A stretch of 5,317 nt of DNA, taken from the NCBI GenBank assembly GCA_964550915.1, contig CAZKBY010000186.1:1-5317 (forward strand). The letters run 5' to 3'. The position numbers were made by a program, and so were the translations under genes. The stretch is from JARYMI01 sp964550915. GTDB lineage: Bacteria; Acidobacteriota; Aminicenantia; Aminicenantales; UBA8522. The notes beneath the pieces were generated by a model, which was given only the letters and a program-made list of their open reading frames with translations, did no database searches and was not told the DNA's origin. Positions 1-5,288 of the stretch are shown here, one piece after another (the first letter of the stretch is position 1; each line of letters opens with the position of its first letter).

Positions 1-499
1 CCTTTACTCCCTCTGGAGGTTTGATATCCGCCACTTTGATGGCCTGGTGGAGGTGGAGCTGGCTGATGTCAACCGCGATGTGCTCCGGGATATCCTTGGG
101 AAAGCATTCAACCTCCGCCTCTCTCGTCATAAAGTCGACAAACCCGCCCTCTGTCTTGACACCGATCGGTTCTCCCTTGAGAAGGAAGGGGACCTCTACG
201 CGGATGGCCTTGTTCATTGAAATCTGGATAAGGTCGACGTGAAGGATCTCGTCCGAGCAGGTACCTATCTGCAATTCTTTTATCATCGCGTCCTGGGCTT
301 TGGAATCGAAGGCCACCTTGAAAATCGTGTTTTCTCCATGCTTCAGGATCTTGATGACGTCTTTCTTGCCCACAATAAGCGGAATATTAAATTTCCCTTC
401 CCCATAAAGGACAGCAGGAACCAGGCCCTGCCTCCTCAGCCTCCGTGAGGCATTCTTCCCAAAGGCTTCTCTCTTTTCTGCTTTGATGGTTAAACCCAT
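1..499 (-). CDS. rplY: Ribosomal protein L25 / general stress protein Ctc (3' end outside window)
   Basis: Translating the minus strand from the ATG at 497-499 gives 166 uninterrupted residues that run off the left edge, so the C-terminus is missing. The protein starts MGLTIKAEKREAFGKNASRR and continues with LRRQGLVPAVLYG, the usual N-terminal 5S-rRNA-binding part of the L25/TL5/Ctc family. The later part (about residue 95 on: RVEVPFLLKGEPIGVKTEGG) is the second, beta-rich domain of the long Ctc-type form, absent from the short E. coli L25. L25 binds 5S rRNA in the central protuberance of the large ribosomal subunit. The start is secured by AGGAGG 5 nt upstream. It is the last visible gene of the minus-strand operon, 10 nt after prs, so it is probably co-transcribed and perhaps translationally coupled with prs. 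Identity is seen directly in the motifs; the stress role of Ctc is known for the family, not shown here. Confidence 0.95.
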   Translation of the reverse strand, partial: MGLTIKAEKREAFGKNASRRLRRQGLVPAVLYGEGKFNIPLIVGKKDVIKILKHGENTIFKVAFDSKAQDAMIKELQIGTCSDEILHVDLIQISMNKAIRVEVPFLLKGEPIGVKTEGGFVDFMTREAEVECFPKDIPEHIAVDISQLHLHQAIKVADIKPPEGVK

Positions 500-504
500 G
501 TCAT

Positions 505-510
505 CCTCCT
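505..510 (-). promoter_or_regulatory. Shine-Dalgarno site of rplY touching the prs stop codon
   Basis: The minus strand reads AGGAGG here, 5 nt before the rplY ATG. Its first A is also the last base of the prs TGA stop (510-512). A ribosome ending prs therefore stops on the rplY initiation site, which suggests coupled translation. Confidence 0.8.
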
Positions 511-1439
511 CAGACGAACAGTGAACTCACCGAACTTCCTTCGTTAATCCGGCGGATGGCTTCACCGAACAACTCGGCCACGGAAAGAAGGACGATTTTT
601 TCGCTGGCCAGCTCTCTTTCATGAAGAGGGATCGTGTTGGTGACGATCAGCTTTTCGAGAGGCGAACTTTCAATCTTATCGAGAGCCTTCCCCGACAGCA
701 CAGGATGGGTGCAGGCGGCAAACACTCGCCTGGCCCCTTCTTTCTTTAAGGTTTCGGCGCTCAAGACGAGCGTTCCGCCCGTATCCACCATGTCATCAAA
801 GATAACGACGTCCCTGCCTTTGACTTCTCCGATGACATGGAGCACCTCGGCTACGTTGGGGGACGGTCTTCGCTTATCGATGATGGCCAGACTGGCGGCC
901 ATCCTTCGGGCAAAGACTCGGGCCCGTCCTACCCCCCCGGCATCAGGAGAGACAATTGTCAGCCTGTCTAGCTTCAGCCCGGCGATATAAGTGGCCAGGA
1001 CAGGCGCCGCCATCAAATTATCAACCGGGATAGAAAAAAAGCCCTGAATCTGGGGCGAATGGAGGTCCATGGTCAGCACTCGGTTGGCGCCGGATTTCTC
1101 CAAAAGGTCTGCCACCAGCCTGGCTGAAATGGGAACCCGCGGCCGGTCTTTCCAGTCCTGCCGGGCATAACAATAATAGGGGATGACGGCTGTGATCCTT
1201 TCGGCCGAAGCCCGCTTAAAGGCATCGATCATCAAGAACAGTTCCATCAAGTGAAAATTCGCATCATGGGAGCCTGCCTGGATGATAAAGACATCCTCTC
1301 CCCGGACATTCTCATCGATATAGATATGAATCTCGCCATCGCTAAACCGGCTCAGAACGCAGTTGCCCAAATTAATCTTTAAATAAGCGGCGATCTCCTT
1401 GGCCAAGGCCAAGTTTGACGATCCAGCGAAAACTTTCAT
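510..1439 (-). CDS. prs: Ribose-phosphate pyrophosphokinase (PRPP synthetase)
   Basis: Makes 5-phosphoribosyl 1-pyrophosphate from ribose 5-phosphate and ATP in the cytosol, for purine, pyrimidine, NAD, His and Trp synthesis. The protein has 309 residues, normal for class I enzymes. Visible family motifs are FSDGE (32-36), YARQD (91-95) followed by RVPISA (101-106), TMDLH (123-127), the flexible-loop DKRR (188-191), and the PRPP-binding loop FDDMVDTGGT (214-223). The C-terminus GSSVSSLFV matches the family. I chose the ATG at 1437-1439: it begins MKVFAGSSN as expected and has GAGGG 8 nt upstream. An in-frame TTG at 1475 would add 12 residues unlike the family and sits against the tRNA. Oddities are Trp at 96, where Arg or Lys is usual, Gly at 221 (DTGGT rather than the common DTAGT), and the stretch AGSHDANFHLMEL around 55-67, which departs from the usual PVNDNLMEL. 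It lies 39 nt after tRNA-Gln. Confidence 0.96.
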   Translation of the reverse strand: MKVFAGSSNLALAKEIAAYLKINLGNCVLSRFSDGEIHIYIDENVRGEDVFIIQAGSHDANFHLMELFLMIDAFKRASAERITAVIPYYCYARQDWKDRPRVPISARLVADLLEKSGANRVLTMDLHSPQIQGFFSIPVDNLMAAPVLATYIAGLKLDRLTIVSPDAGGVGRARVFARRMAASLAIIDKRRPSPNVAEVLHVIGEVKGRDVVIFDDMVDTGGTLVLSAETLKKEGARRVFAACTHPVLSGKALDKIESSPLEKLIVTNTIPLHERELASEKIVLLSVAELFGEAIRRINEGSSVSSLFV

Positions 1440-1478
1440 CGGCCTTTCCCTCTCTAATCCATGTCGTTCAGCCAAAAA

Positions 1479-1550
1479 CTGGGGTGGGAGGATTCGAACC
1501 TCCGGATAACGGATCCAAAGTCCGTTGCCTTACCGCTTGGCTACACCCCA
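1479..1550 (-). tRNA. tRNA-Gln (anticodon TTG)
   Basis: A 72-nt cloverleaf can be folded by hand on the minus strand. The acceptor stem TGGGGTG (1544-1550) pairs fully with CACCCCA (1480-1486), and G at 1479 is the discriminator base usual for tRNA-Gln. The anticodon stem is ACGGA/TCCGT with the loop CTTTGGA; the anticodon TTG (1516-1518) reads CAA. The T-arm is GGAGG-TTCGAAT-CCTCC (1487-1503). No CCA is encoded, since the next bases are TTTTTGG, so a CCA-adding enzyme is needed. It sits between ispE and prs on the same strand and overlaps the last 10 nt of ispE. Being inside the operon, it is most likely cut from the shared transcript by RNase P and 3' processing, which would split the mRNA. 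The T5 tract just after the acceptor stem could also weaken read-through. Confidence 0.97.
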
Positions 1551-2410
1551 GCCGTCGCTCTTTTCCAATAGCGCTCCCGGGACAATGTTTCTACGAGAAG
1601 CGCCTCAGCTCGGCTTCTCAGGTCAGCCAGAGCCTGCTCCGCTCTTACCCTGTCGCGATACAGGCCAAAAACAGCTGAGCCTGACCCGCTCATCAGGGAA
1701 AGAACAGCTTCCCTCTCCCGGAAAAAATCTTTATATTCTTTTAATCGTGGATACAGGCTAAGGACTGTTTCTTCTAATCTATTCTCTAAACGTGCTAATA
1801 GCCCGAACTCTCCCTGGGCCAAAAACTTGTTAATTTTACTGTCTTTATCTGGTGAAGTCAAGCGGAGGCGGCCATAAGCATCAGCCGTGGAAACAGGATG
1901 ATCGGGCAGCGCAAGAACACAATAGAGCGGAGGGAGGTCGGGGAGGACCTTGAGTTTATCCCCTCGTCCCTGGCCAAGGCAAAACCCGCCCTCGAGGAAG
2001 TAGGGCACATCAGCCCCCAGCTCGGCGGCGGCTTCGTGGAGTTGGCACCGGCTCAGCCCGAGGCCCCATAGCTCATTGAGAGCAAAAAGCGTCATGGCGG
2101 CGTTGCTGCTGCCGCCGCCCAATCCTCTGCCAGCCGGAATGGACTTGGCCACTCGGATAGAGACTCCTCGGCGGACGGAATACGTCCGCTTCAACAGCTG
2201 GGCGGCCTGGAAAACAAGGTTCCGGTCATCCCAGGGAATGGAGCTGGCGTCACCGCTCAGGCTAATTTTTCCCGTCTGGGAAAGCTCGAATTCCAATACA
2301 TCGGAAAAATCAATCGCCTGGAAAAGCGTCCGGAGTTCGTGATACCCATCAGCCCTTCTCCTGACAATTTCGAGGCCCAGGTTGATCTTGGCTAGAGACC
2401 TAATTTTCAT
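1541..2410 (-). CDS. ispE: 4-diphosphocytidyl-2-C-methyl-D-erythritol kinase
   Basis: Phosphorylates the 2-hydroxyl of CDP-methylerythritol with ATP, the fourth step of the MEP isoprenoid pathway, in the cytosol. The 289 residues show the GHMP-kinase layout: AKINLGL at 7-13 with the conserved Lys8, DGYHEL at 21-26, the glycine-rich ATP loop PAGRGLGGGSSNAA at 92-105, LGADVPYF at 131-138 with the likely catalytic Asp134, and the C-terminal GHMP motif SGSGSAVFGLY at 241-251. The length is typical. The ATG at 2408-2410 lies inside the end of the upstream lipoprotein gene (11-nt overlap), with only a weak purine-rich site before it, so initiation probably depends on translational coupling. The TAG stop (1541-1543) lies inside the tRNA-Gln gene, so the last 10 nt of ispE are also tRNA positions 1-10. 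The lolB-ispE-prs neighbourhood is a known conserved order and supports the call. Confidence 0.97.
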   Translation of the reverse strand: MKIRSLAKINLGLEIVRRRADGYHELRTLFQAIDFSDVLEFELSQTGKISLSGDASSIPWDDRNLVFQAAQLLKRTYSVRRGVSIRVAKSIPAGRGLGGGSSNAAMTLFALNELWGLGLSRCQLHEAAAELGADVPYFLEGGFCLGQGRGDKLKVLPDLPPLYCVLALPDHPVSTADAYGRLRLTSPDKDSKINKFLAQGEFGLLARLENRLEETVLSLYPRLKEYKDFFREREAVLSLMSGSGSAVFGLYRDRVRAEQALADLRSRAEALLVETLSRERYWKRATAGV

Positions 2411-3101
2411 CTTTCAACCATTTCTCTATTTCTGCCCAGGTGGAGGGCTTATAAACCTCATCCTGCAGGAAAGAAAGCTCAAAGGCAGCGCTTTTCAAAG
2501 GCTGGTTGAAATTGAGGCGGATGATCTTCAGGCTGCCCTTTTCTCCACCCCGGGAAAGGGCCAGGAGGTGAGGCAGGACGCTCTGGCCGAAAAACTGTCT
2601 GATTTCAAATCGAAGCGAGTCTCGCCGGCCGCGGACTATTCTGCCCTGGCCGTTCCGCTCGAGATCCCAGCCGCTCATCTCTTCCGCTTTTCCGCTCAGG
2701 ATATCTGTTATCTCCTTCGGGCTCAGGTCAAAACCGAAGAGCTTGGCCAGCGCCTCCTCCCGCCCGGCTCGCCAGTAGACCCGTTTAAATGGCAGGACTA
2801 AAAAGGCCTCTTCTAGATCCAGGAAGAGGATTGAAACCGTCCGGCCGAGAGGGTCATAGACCTCTATCCGCCCCCTGTCTGGCAGGACAAAGATAAAAGA
2901 AAACCGGGATTTAGCCGTTTCGCCGCCGCGGGTCAGCCTCAGAGAGGCATACCCTTCGATCGAAACGACTTGCGGGGGGAGAGGGGAGAAGCGAGGGTTG
3001 ACCGGATGACACGAAATTAGCCAGACGATAGCAGCCCCCGCGAGCATTATGGCCGCGATGATTGCCCGCACCGCCGCCTTTCTCTCTCGATGAACGGCCA
3101 C
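2400..3101 (-). CDS. LolB-like outer-membrane lipoprotein
   Basis: A predicted 233-residue lipoprotein. The chosen start is GTG at 3099-3101 with AGGAGG 4 nt upstream. It gives a short basic n-region (RERK), a hydrophobic core at about 13-28 and the lipobox LISC with the lipidated Cys31. The next residue is His, not the Asp that retains lipoproteins in the inner membrane. The mature part begins VVSIEGYASLRL (45-56) and continues with RIEVYDPLGR (78-87), PFKRVYW (104-110) and LFGFDLSPKEITDILSG (121-137). This is the pattern of the LolA/LolB-type beta-barrel half fold, where a lipoprotein scaffold is followed by a gatekeeping helix. LolB receives lipoproteins from LolA and inserts them in the outer membrane. 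The function rests on this pattern and on position: lolB lies directly before ispE in E. coli. Sequence identity to true LolB looks low, and a DUF4292-type outer-membrane lipoprotein is the main alternative. The reading frame is open further upstream to 3254, but that extension overlaps the preceding gene and would bury the signal peptide. Confidence 0.72.
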   Translation of the reverse strand: MAVHRERKAAVRAIIAAIMLAGAAIVWLISCHPVNPRFSPLPPQVVSIEGYASLRLTRGGETAKSRFSFIFVLPDRGRIEVYDPLGRTVSILFLDLEEAFLVLPFKRVYWRAGREEALAKLFGFDLSPKEITDILSGKAEEMSGWDLERNGQGRIVRGRRDSLRFEIRQFFGQSVLPHLLALSRGGEKGSLKIIRLNFNQPLKSAAFELSFLQDEVYKPSTWAEIEKWLKDEN

Positions 3102-3105
3102 TGCC

Positions 3106-3111
3106 CCTCCT
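3106..3111 (-). promoter_or_regulatory. Shine-Dalgarno site that fixes the GTG start of the lipoprotein
   Basis: The minus strand reads AGGAGG, then 4 nt, then GTG at 3099-3101. The in-frame starts further upstream lack this support and fall inside the neighbouring small gene. The GTG start also places the signal peptide at the N-terminus. Confidence 0.75.
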
Positions 3112-3147
3112 ATTGGACTTCGCAGGGCGCAAAAATCTTCCGGCTCT

Positions 3148-3414
3148 TTAATCCAGGCGGAACCCGTAGTCTTCCGTCTTCTTGGCCGGCTTGTTCGGCT
3201 CGCCCGCCTTCTCTTTTTTCTCTCTGTCCGCTCCCTCGACGAGCCGGAAGCCATAGTCTTGGGTCGCCGGCGCGGCCTTCCTTTTTCGCTTTCTTAAGAG
3301 AGGGTAGAGGGGGGACCGTACCCTTTTCCCGAAGCAAGACAATTTTGGGTTGAAAACAAGCAGGAGAATAAAAAGAGCCAGGATGACAAGGATCCCGTAT
3401 GCTCCGAACCTCAT
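3148..3414 (-). CDS. Small membrane-anchored protein with two DYGFRL motifs (unknown function)
   Basis: I do not recognise a family. From the ATG at 3412-3414 the product has 88 residues: one hydrophobic segment at about 4-22 (core ILVILALFILLLVF), then a strongly basic stretch (RKRKRK at 41-46), a charged low-complexity linker rich in Lys, Glu and Pro, and two copies of DYGFRL at 53-58 and 82-87. The second copy ends the protein. Between the copies four of six codons differ and all four changes are synonymous, which argues that the motif is kept for its amino acids and that the frame is really coding. The single segment could be a membrane anchor or an uncleaved signal; topology is unclear. 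A TTG two codons upstream is a possible but less likely start. The gene lies just after a strong promoter and 46 nt before the lipoprotein gene, so it heads the operon and may serve in the envelope. Confidence 0.7.
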   Translation of the reverse strand: MRFGAYGILVILALFILLLVFNPKLSCFGKRVRSPLYPLLRKRKRKAAPATQDYGFRLVEGADREKKEKAGEPNKPAKKTEDYGFRLD

Positions 3415-3443
3415 CTTCAATCCATCAGCAAATCTTTTTTTCT

Positions 3444-3473
3444 ATTATATGCTCTTGGTTCTCGGTGAGTCAA
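3444..3473 (-). promoter_or_regulatory. Sigma-70-type promoter of the small protein-lolB-like-ispE-tRNA-prs-rplY operon
   Basis: The minus strand carries TTGACT (3468-3473; five of six to consensus), an 18-nt spacer and a perfect TATAAT (3444-3449). Transcription would start near 3437, leaving a leader of about 23 nt before the ATG at 3414. No other equally good promoter was seen inside the downstream minus-strand genes, so this one may serve the whole operon. Confidence 0.75.
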
Positions 3474-3494
3474 TGAGACACACCGCGGCAAAAA

Positions 3495-3504
3495 CGGAAT
3501 TCCG
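3495..3504. repeat. Perfect palindrome CGGAATTCCG upstream of the operon promoter
   Basis: The ten bases are self-complementary and lie 21 nt upstream of the -35 box, centred about 62 nt before the likely transcription start, a position used by activators. A-runs flank it on both sides of the plus strand. It may also be chance. As RNA it gives only a three-pair hairpin followed by T5, too weak for a convincing terminator of the preceding small gene. Confidence 0.25.
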
Positions 3505-3559
3505 CAAAAGAAAGGACCGCCCTTCAAAGAGAGAAAAATCCAGAAAAGATGACGAGGCC

Positions 3560-3694
3560 TTAAGCTCTCTCTTCTAAATCTTCCTGGAAATTGGGAATCT
3601 TTGCTTTTTCCTTTGATTTCCCGAGGTGAAATCCCAGGAAAAAAGCGGATGTCACCGCTAAGGTAAGCAGCATAGCCTTAAAAAAATCTTTCAT
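3560..3694 (-). CDS. 44-residue single-pass membrane protein (unknown function)
   Basis: I do not recognise a family. The ATG at 3692-3694 has GAGG 8 nt upstream and lies about 20 nt after the likely start of transcription from its own promoter. The product begins MKDFFKAMLLTLAV, has one hydrophobic helix at about 5-23 (containing TSAFFLGFHLG), then a basic patch KSKEKAK at 26-32 and an acidic tail containing FQEDLEE (36-42). By the positive-inside rule the basic C-terminal side would be cytoplasmic, although the Lys residues near the N-terminus make this uncertain. The in-frame extension upstream to 3748 would run through the promoter and is rejected. The gene is divergent from the exported MEMO-AMMECR1 gene, with back-to-back promoters, so they may be co-regulated. 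It lies 86 nt before the -35 box of the next operon. Confidence 0.62.
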   Translation of the reverse strand: MKDFFKAMLLTLAVTSAFFLGFHLGKSKEKAKIPNFQEDLEERA

Positions 3695-3719
3695 ATTCAG
3701 ATCCTCATCGATTATGTTT

Positions 3720-3748
3720 ATTCTCGCAGAGAGGAACGAAAAAGTCAA
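3720..3748 (-). promoter_or_regulatory. Promoter of the 44-residue membrane protein
   Basis: The minus strand has TTGACT (3743-3748), a 17-nt spacer and GAGAAT (3720-3725), which keeps the important second A and last T of the -10 box. The expected start near 3713 leaves about 18 nt before the ATG at 3694, enough for the GAGG ribosome site. Confidence 0.5.
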
Positions 3749-3763
3749 CGCCTTGGCGATTGA
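3745..3763. repeat. Inverted repeat between the two divergent -35 boxes (possible operator)
   Basis: The plus strand reads TCAACGCC, TT, then GGCG-A-TTGA: eight complementary pairs broken by one extra A. The outer TCAA/TTGA arms are the two -35 boxes, so part of the symmetry follows from the promoters. The CGCC/GGCG core is additional. A regulator bound here would cover both -35 boxes. No known operator is recognised. Confidence 0.35.
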
Positions 3764-3788
3764 TTTTTCTCCCCGGGCCGCGTATATT
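3760..3788 (+). promoter_or_regulatory. Promoter of the MEMO-AMMECR1 gene
   Basis: TTGATT (3760-3765), a 17-nt spacer and TATATT (3783-3788) resemble a sigma-70 promoter. The expected start near 3795 falls at the Shine-Dalgarno GGAGGG (3795-3800), so the leader would be only about 11 nt. Such a short leader is odd and lowers confidence; the real start may be a few bases earlier or from another promoter. Confidence 0.45.
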
Positions 3789-3805
3789 TTTCTTGGAGGG
3801 AAATA

Positions 3806-5230
3806 ATGAACAGAGTAATGGTTTGGCTCGCTGCCGTCTTCTTTCTCTCCGCTTCGCTCGTCCGCGCCCAGGGGCTACGGAAAGCTGTCTGGGCGGGCGC
3901 TTTCTATGACGAAGACCGTGGCGTTCTATCGGGCCGGATCGACGACTTCCTGAAAAATGTCCAGAGCCTTCCGCCCTTCGCCGGCGAAGTGCGGGCGCTC
4001 GTTTGCCCTCACGCCGGCTACGTCTACTCGGGACAAACAGCCGCTTACGCTTACCGCCTCGTCCAGGGGAAATCATACGAGACCGTCGTCATCATCGGGC
4101 CTTCTCACCGCCACGGGTTTGACGGCTGTTCCATCTACCCGAAGGGTGGGTTCGAAACGCCGTTAGGGGTGGCTGAAATCGATGAGGCTTTGGCAGCCCT
4201 AATCGCCAGGAAGTCGGGATTTTCCTATGTGGCCGCCGCTCACCAAGAAGAGCACTCGCTTGAAGTCCAGGTGCCGTTCATCCAGAAGGTCCTTCCGCAA
4301 GCAAAAATCGTCCCCATCGTCATGGGCTATCCCACGAGGAGGACAATCTACGCCTTGGCCGACAGCCTGGATGAAGCTCTGACAGCGAAAAAAATTTTGA
4401 TCGTCGCCTCGACCGACCTATCTCATTACCTGTCCAAGGAAGAGGCAAAAGCAACCGACGCCGAGACAATATCCCTCGTCCGGAAGCTGGACACAGCCAC
4501 CCTGATCAGTAAACTGGCCAGGGGCGAGAACATCATGTGCGGCGGGGGTCCGGTCGTCTCAACTCTTCTGGCGTTAAAGAAAAAGGGCCGGCCCAGGGTC
4601 GAAGTCCTCCGTTATTCAGATTCTTCTGGATTCGGCGGGCCGATCGTCGGCTACCTGGCTGCAGCCGTAACCGTGGAAGGGAGCCTTCCGGAATTCTCGC
4701 TTTCTCCGGAAGAAAAAAGTGAGCTTCTCCGCCTCGCCCGCCAAGCCATCCAAGGATTCGTGGCCGAAAAAAAAATCCTTGAATACAGGACAGACAGTCC
4801 GCACCTCCTCGTCGAGCGCGGCGCTTTCGTAACCTTGAAAAAAGACGGTCATCTTCGAGGGTGCATTGGTTTCATAGAGCCTGTCTTGCCCCTTTATGAA
4901 ACCGTCATCCGTGCCGCTGTCTACGCAGCGACCGAGGACACCAGGTTTGAGCCGGTCTCTCAAGAAGAGCTCAAGGAGCTGGAGCTCGAGATCTCTGTCC
5001 TGACGCCGCTTAAGAGAATTGATGATCCCCGCTCCGTCGAAGTTGGCAAACACGGGCTCGTTATCTCCATGGGGAGCAAGAAGGGCCTTCTCCTCCCCCA
5101 GGTTGCCGTAGAGAATAGATGGAAGGCTGAGACTTTTCTCGGCCAGGCCTGTCTCAAGGCAGGCCTCCCGCCGGATGCCTGGAAAAAGGGCGCCGAAATC
5201 TTCGTCTTCGAAGCCATCGTCTTTGAGTGA
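3806..5230 (+). CDS. Exported MEMO-AMMECR1 fusion (AmmeMemoRadiSam proteins B and A in one chain)
   Basis: A 474-residue protein with two domains. Residues 1-21 look like a Sec signal peptide: a short n-region, the hydrophobic core VMVWLAAVFFLSASLV and a VRA-Q cleavage site. Residues about 25-290 are a MEMO domain, related to class III non-haem iron dioxygenases. It carries CPHAGYVYSG (His69), GPSHRHG (His101, His103), EEHSLEVQVPF (His150), STDLSHY (Asp204, His207) and MCGGGP (Cys245). His69, His101 and Cys245 correspond by motif to metal-binding residues known in human MEMO1. Residues about 298-474 are an AMMECR1 domain with the hallmark LRGCIG at 350-355. In many prokaryotes the two domains occur with a radical SAM enzyme; no such gene is in this window, and the reaction is unknown. 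The ATG has GGAGGG 5 nt upstream. All expected motifs are intact. Domain identity is secure, export is a prediction, and a periplasmic metal-dependent role is inference. Confidence 0.9.
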   Translation: MNRVMVWLAAVFFLSASLVRAQGLRKAVWAGAFYDEDRGVLSGRIDDFLKNVQSLPPFAGEVRALVCPHAGYVYSGQTAAYAYRLVQGKSYETVVIIGPSHRHGFDGCSIYPKGGFETPLGVAEIDEALAALIARKSGFSYVAAAHQEEHSLEVQVPFIQKVLPQAKIVPIVMGYPTRRTIYALADSLDEALTAKKILIVASTDLSHYLSKEEAKATDAETISLVRKLDTATLISKLARGENIMCGGGPVVSTLLALKKKGRPRVEVLRYSDSSGFGGPIVGYLAAAVTVEGSLPEFSLSPEEKSELLRLARQAIQGFVAEKKILEYRTDSPHLLVERGAFVTLKKDGHLRGCIGFIEPVLPLYETVIRAAVYAATEDTRFEPVSQEELKELELEISVLTPLKRIDDPRSVEVGKHGLVISMGSKKGLLLPQVAVENRWKAETFLGQACLKAGLPPDAWKKGAEIFVFEAIVFE

Positions 5231-5253
5231 CACACTTTTGCTGCTCGGGCGTT

Positions 5254-5281
5254 TTGAAAAAAACCTTCGCTCTGGTATAAT
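5254..5281 (+). promoter_or_regulatory. Extended -10 promoter for the next gene to the right
   Basis: TTGAAA (5254-5259), a 16-nt spacer and a perfect TATAAT (5276-5281) preceded by TG in extended -10 position (TGGTATAAT). Transcription should begin near 5288. It starts only 23 nt after the MEMO-AMMECR1 stop, with no clear terminator between, so the next gene may get both its own and read-through transcripts. Confidence 0.75.
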
Positions 5282-5288
5282 AAATTTC

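Noticed and set aside
21..448. Two short plus-strand frames at the left edge
   Set aside because: Both lie opposite rplY, whose translation is a clear L25/Ctc protein.
1440..1475. TTG start adding 12 residues to Prs
   Set aside because: The added residues do not match the family start, and the ATG at 1439 has a good ribosome site.
2382..2801. Open frame of 139 codons on the plus strand
   Set aside because: It is antisense to the end of the LolB-like gene and the start of ispE, both well supported, and its product resembles nothing I know.
3102..3254. N-terminal extension of the lipoprotein to 3254
   Set aside because: It would add 51 mostly basic residues in front of a complete signal peptide, overlaps the DYGFRL gene out of frame, and ignores the AGGAGG-GTG start.
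3110..3337. Minus-strand frame of 75 codons overlapping the DYGFRL gene
   Set aside because: It is a shifted reading of the same strand. The synonymous changes between DYGFRL copies show that the other frame is coding.
3511..3525. Possible terminator hairpin (AAGG/CCTT) after the 44-residue gene
   Set aside because: The stem has only four or five pairs and the following T-run is interrupted, so it is too weak to call.
3350..3577. Plus-strand frame of 75 codons with a basic tail
   Set aside because: It runs antisense to the start and promoter of the DYGFRL protein and overlaps the 44-residue gene. An inner ATG has only a weak ribosome site, and the Lys/Arg bias fits the A-rich base content.
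3695..3748. TTG start adding 18 residues to the 44-residue protein
   Set aside because: The added stretch consists of the -35 and -10 region, and the inner ATG has its own ribosome site.
4616..5233. Open frame of 205 codons on the minus strand
   Set aside because: It lies wholly opposite the AMMECR1 half of the fusion, whose motifs are intact, and its translation shows no recognisable domain or ribosome site.
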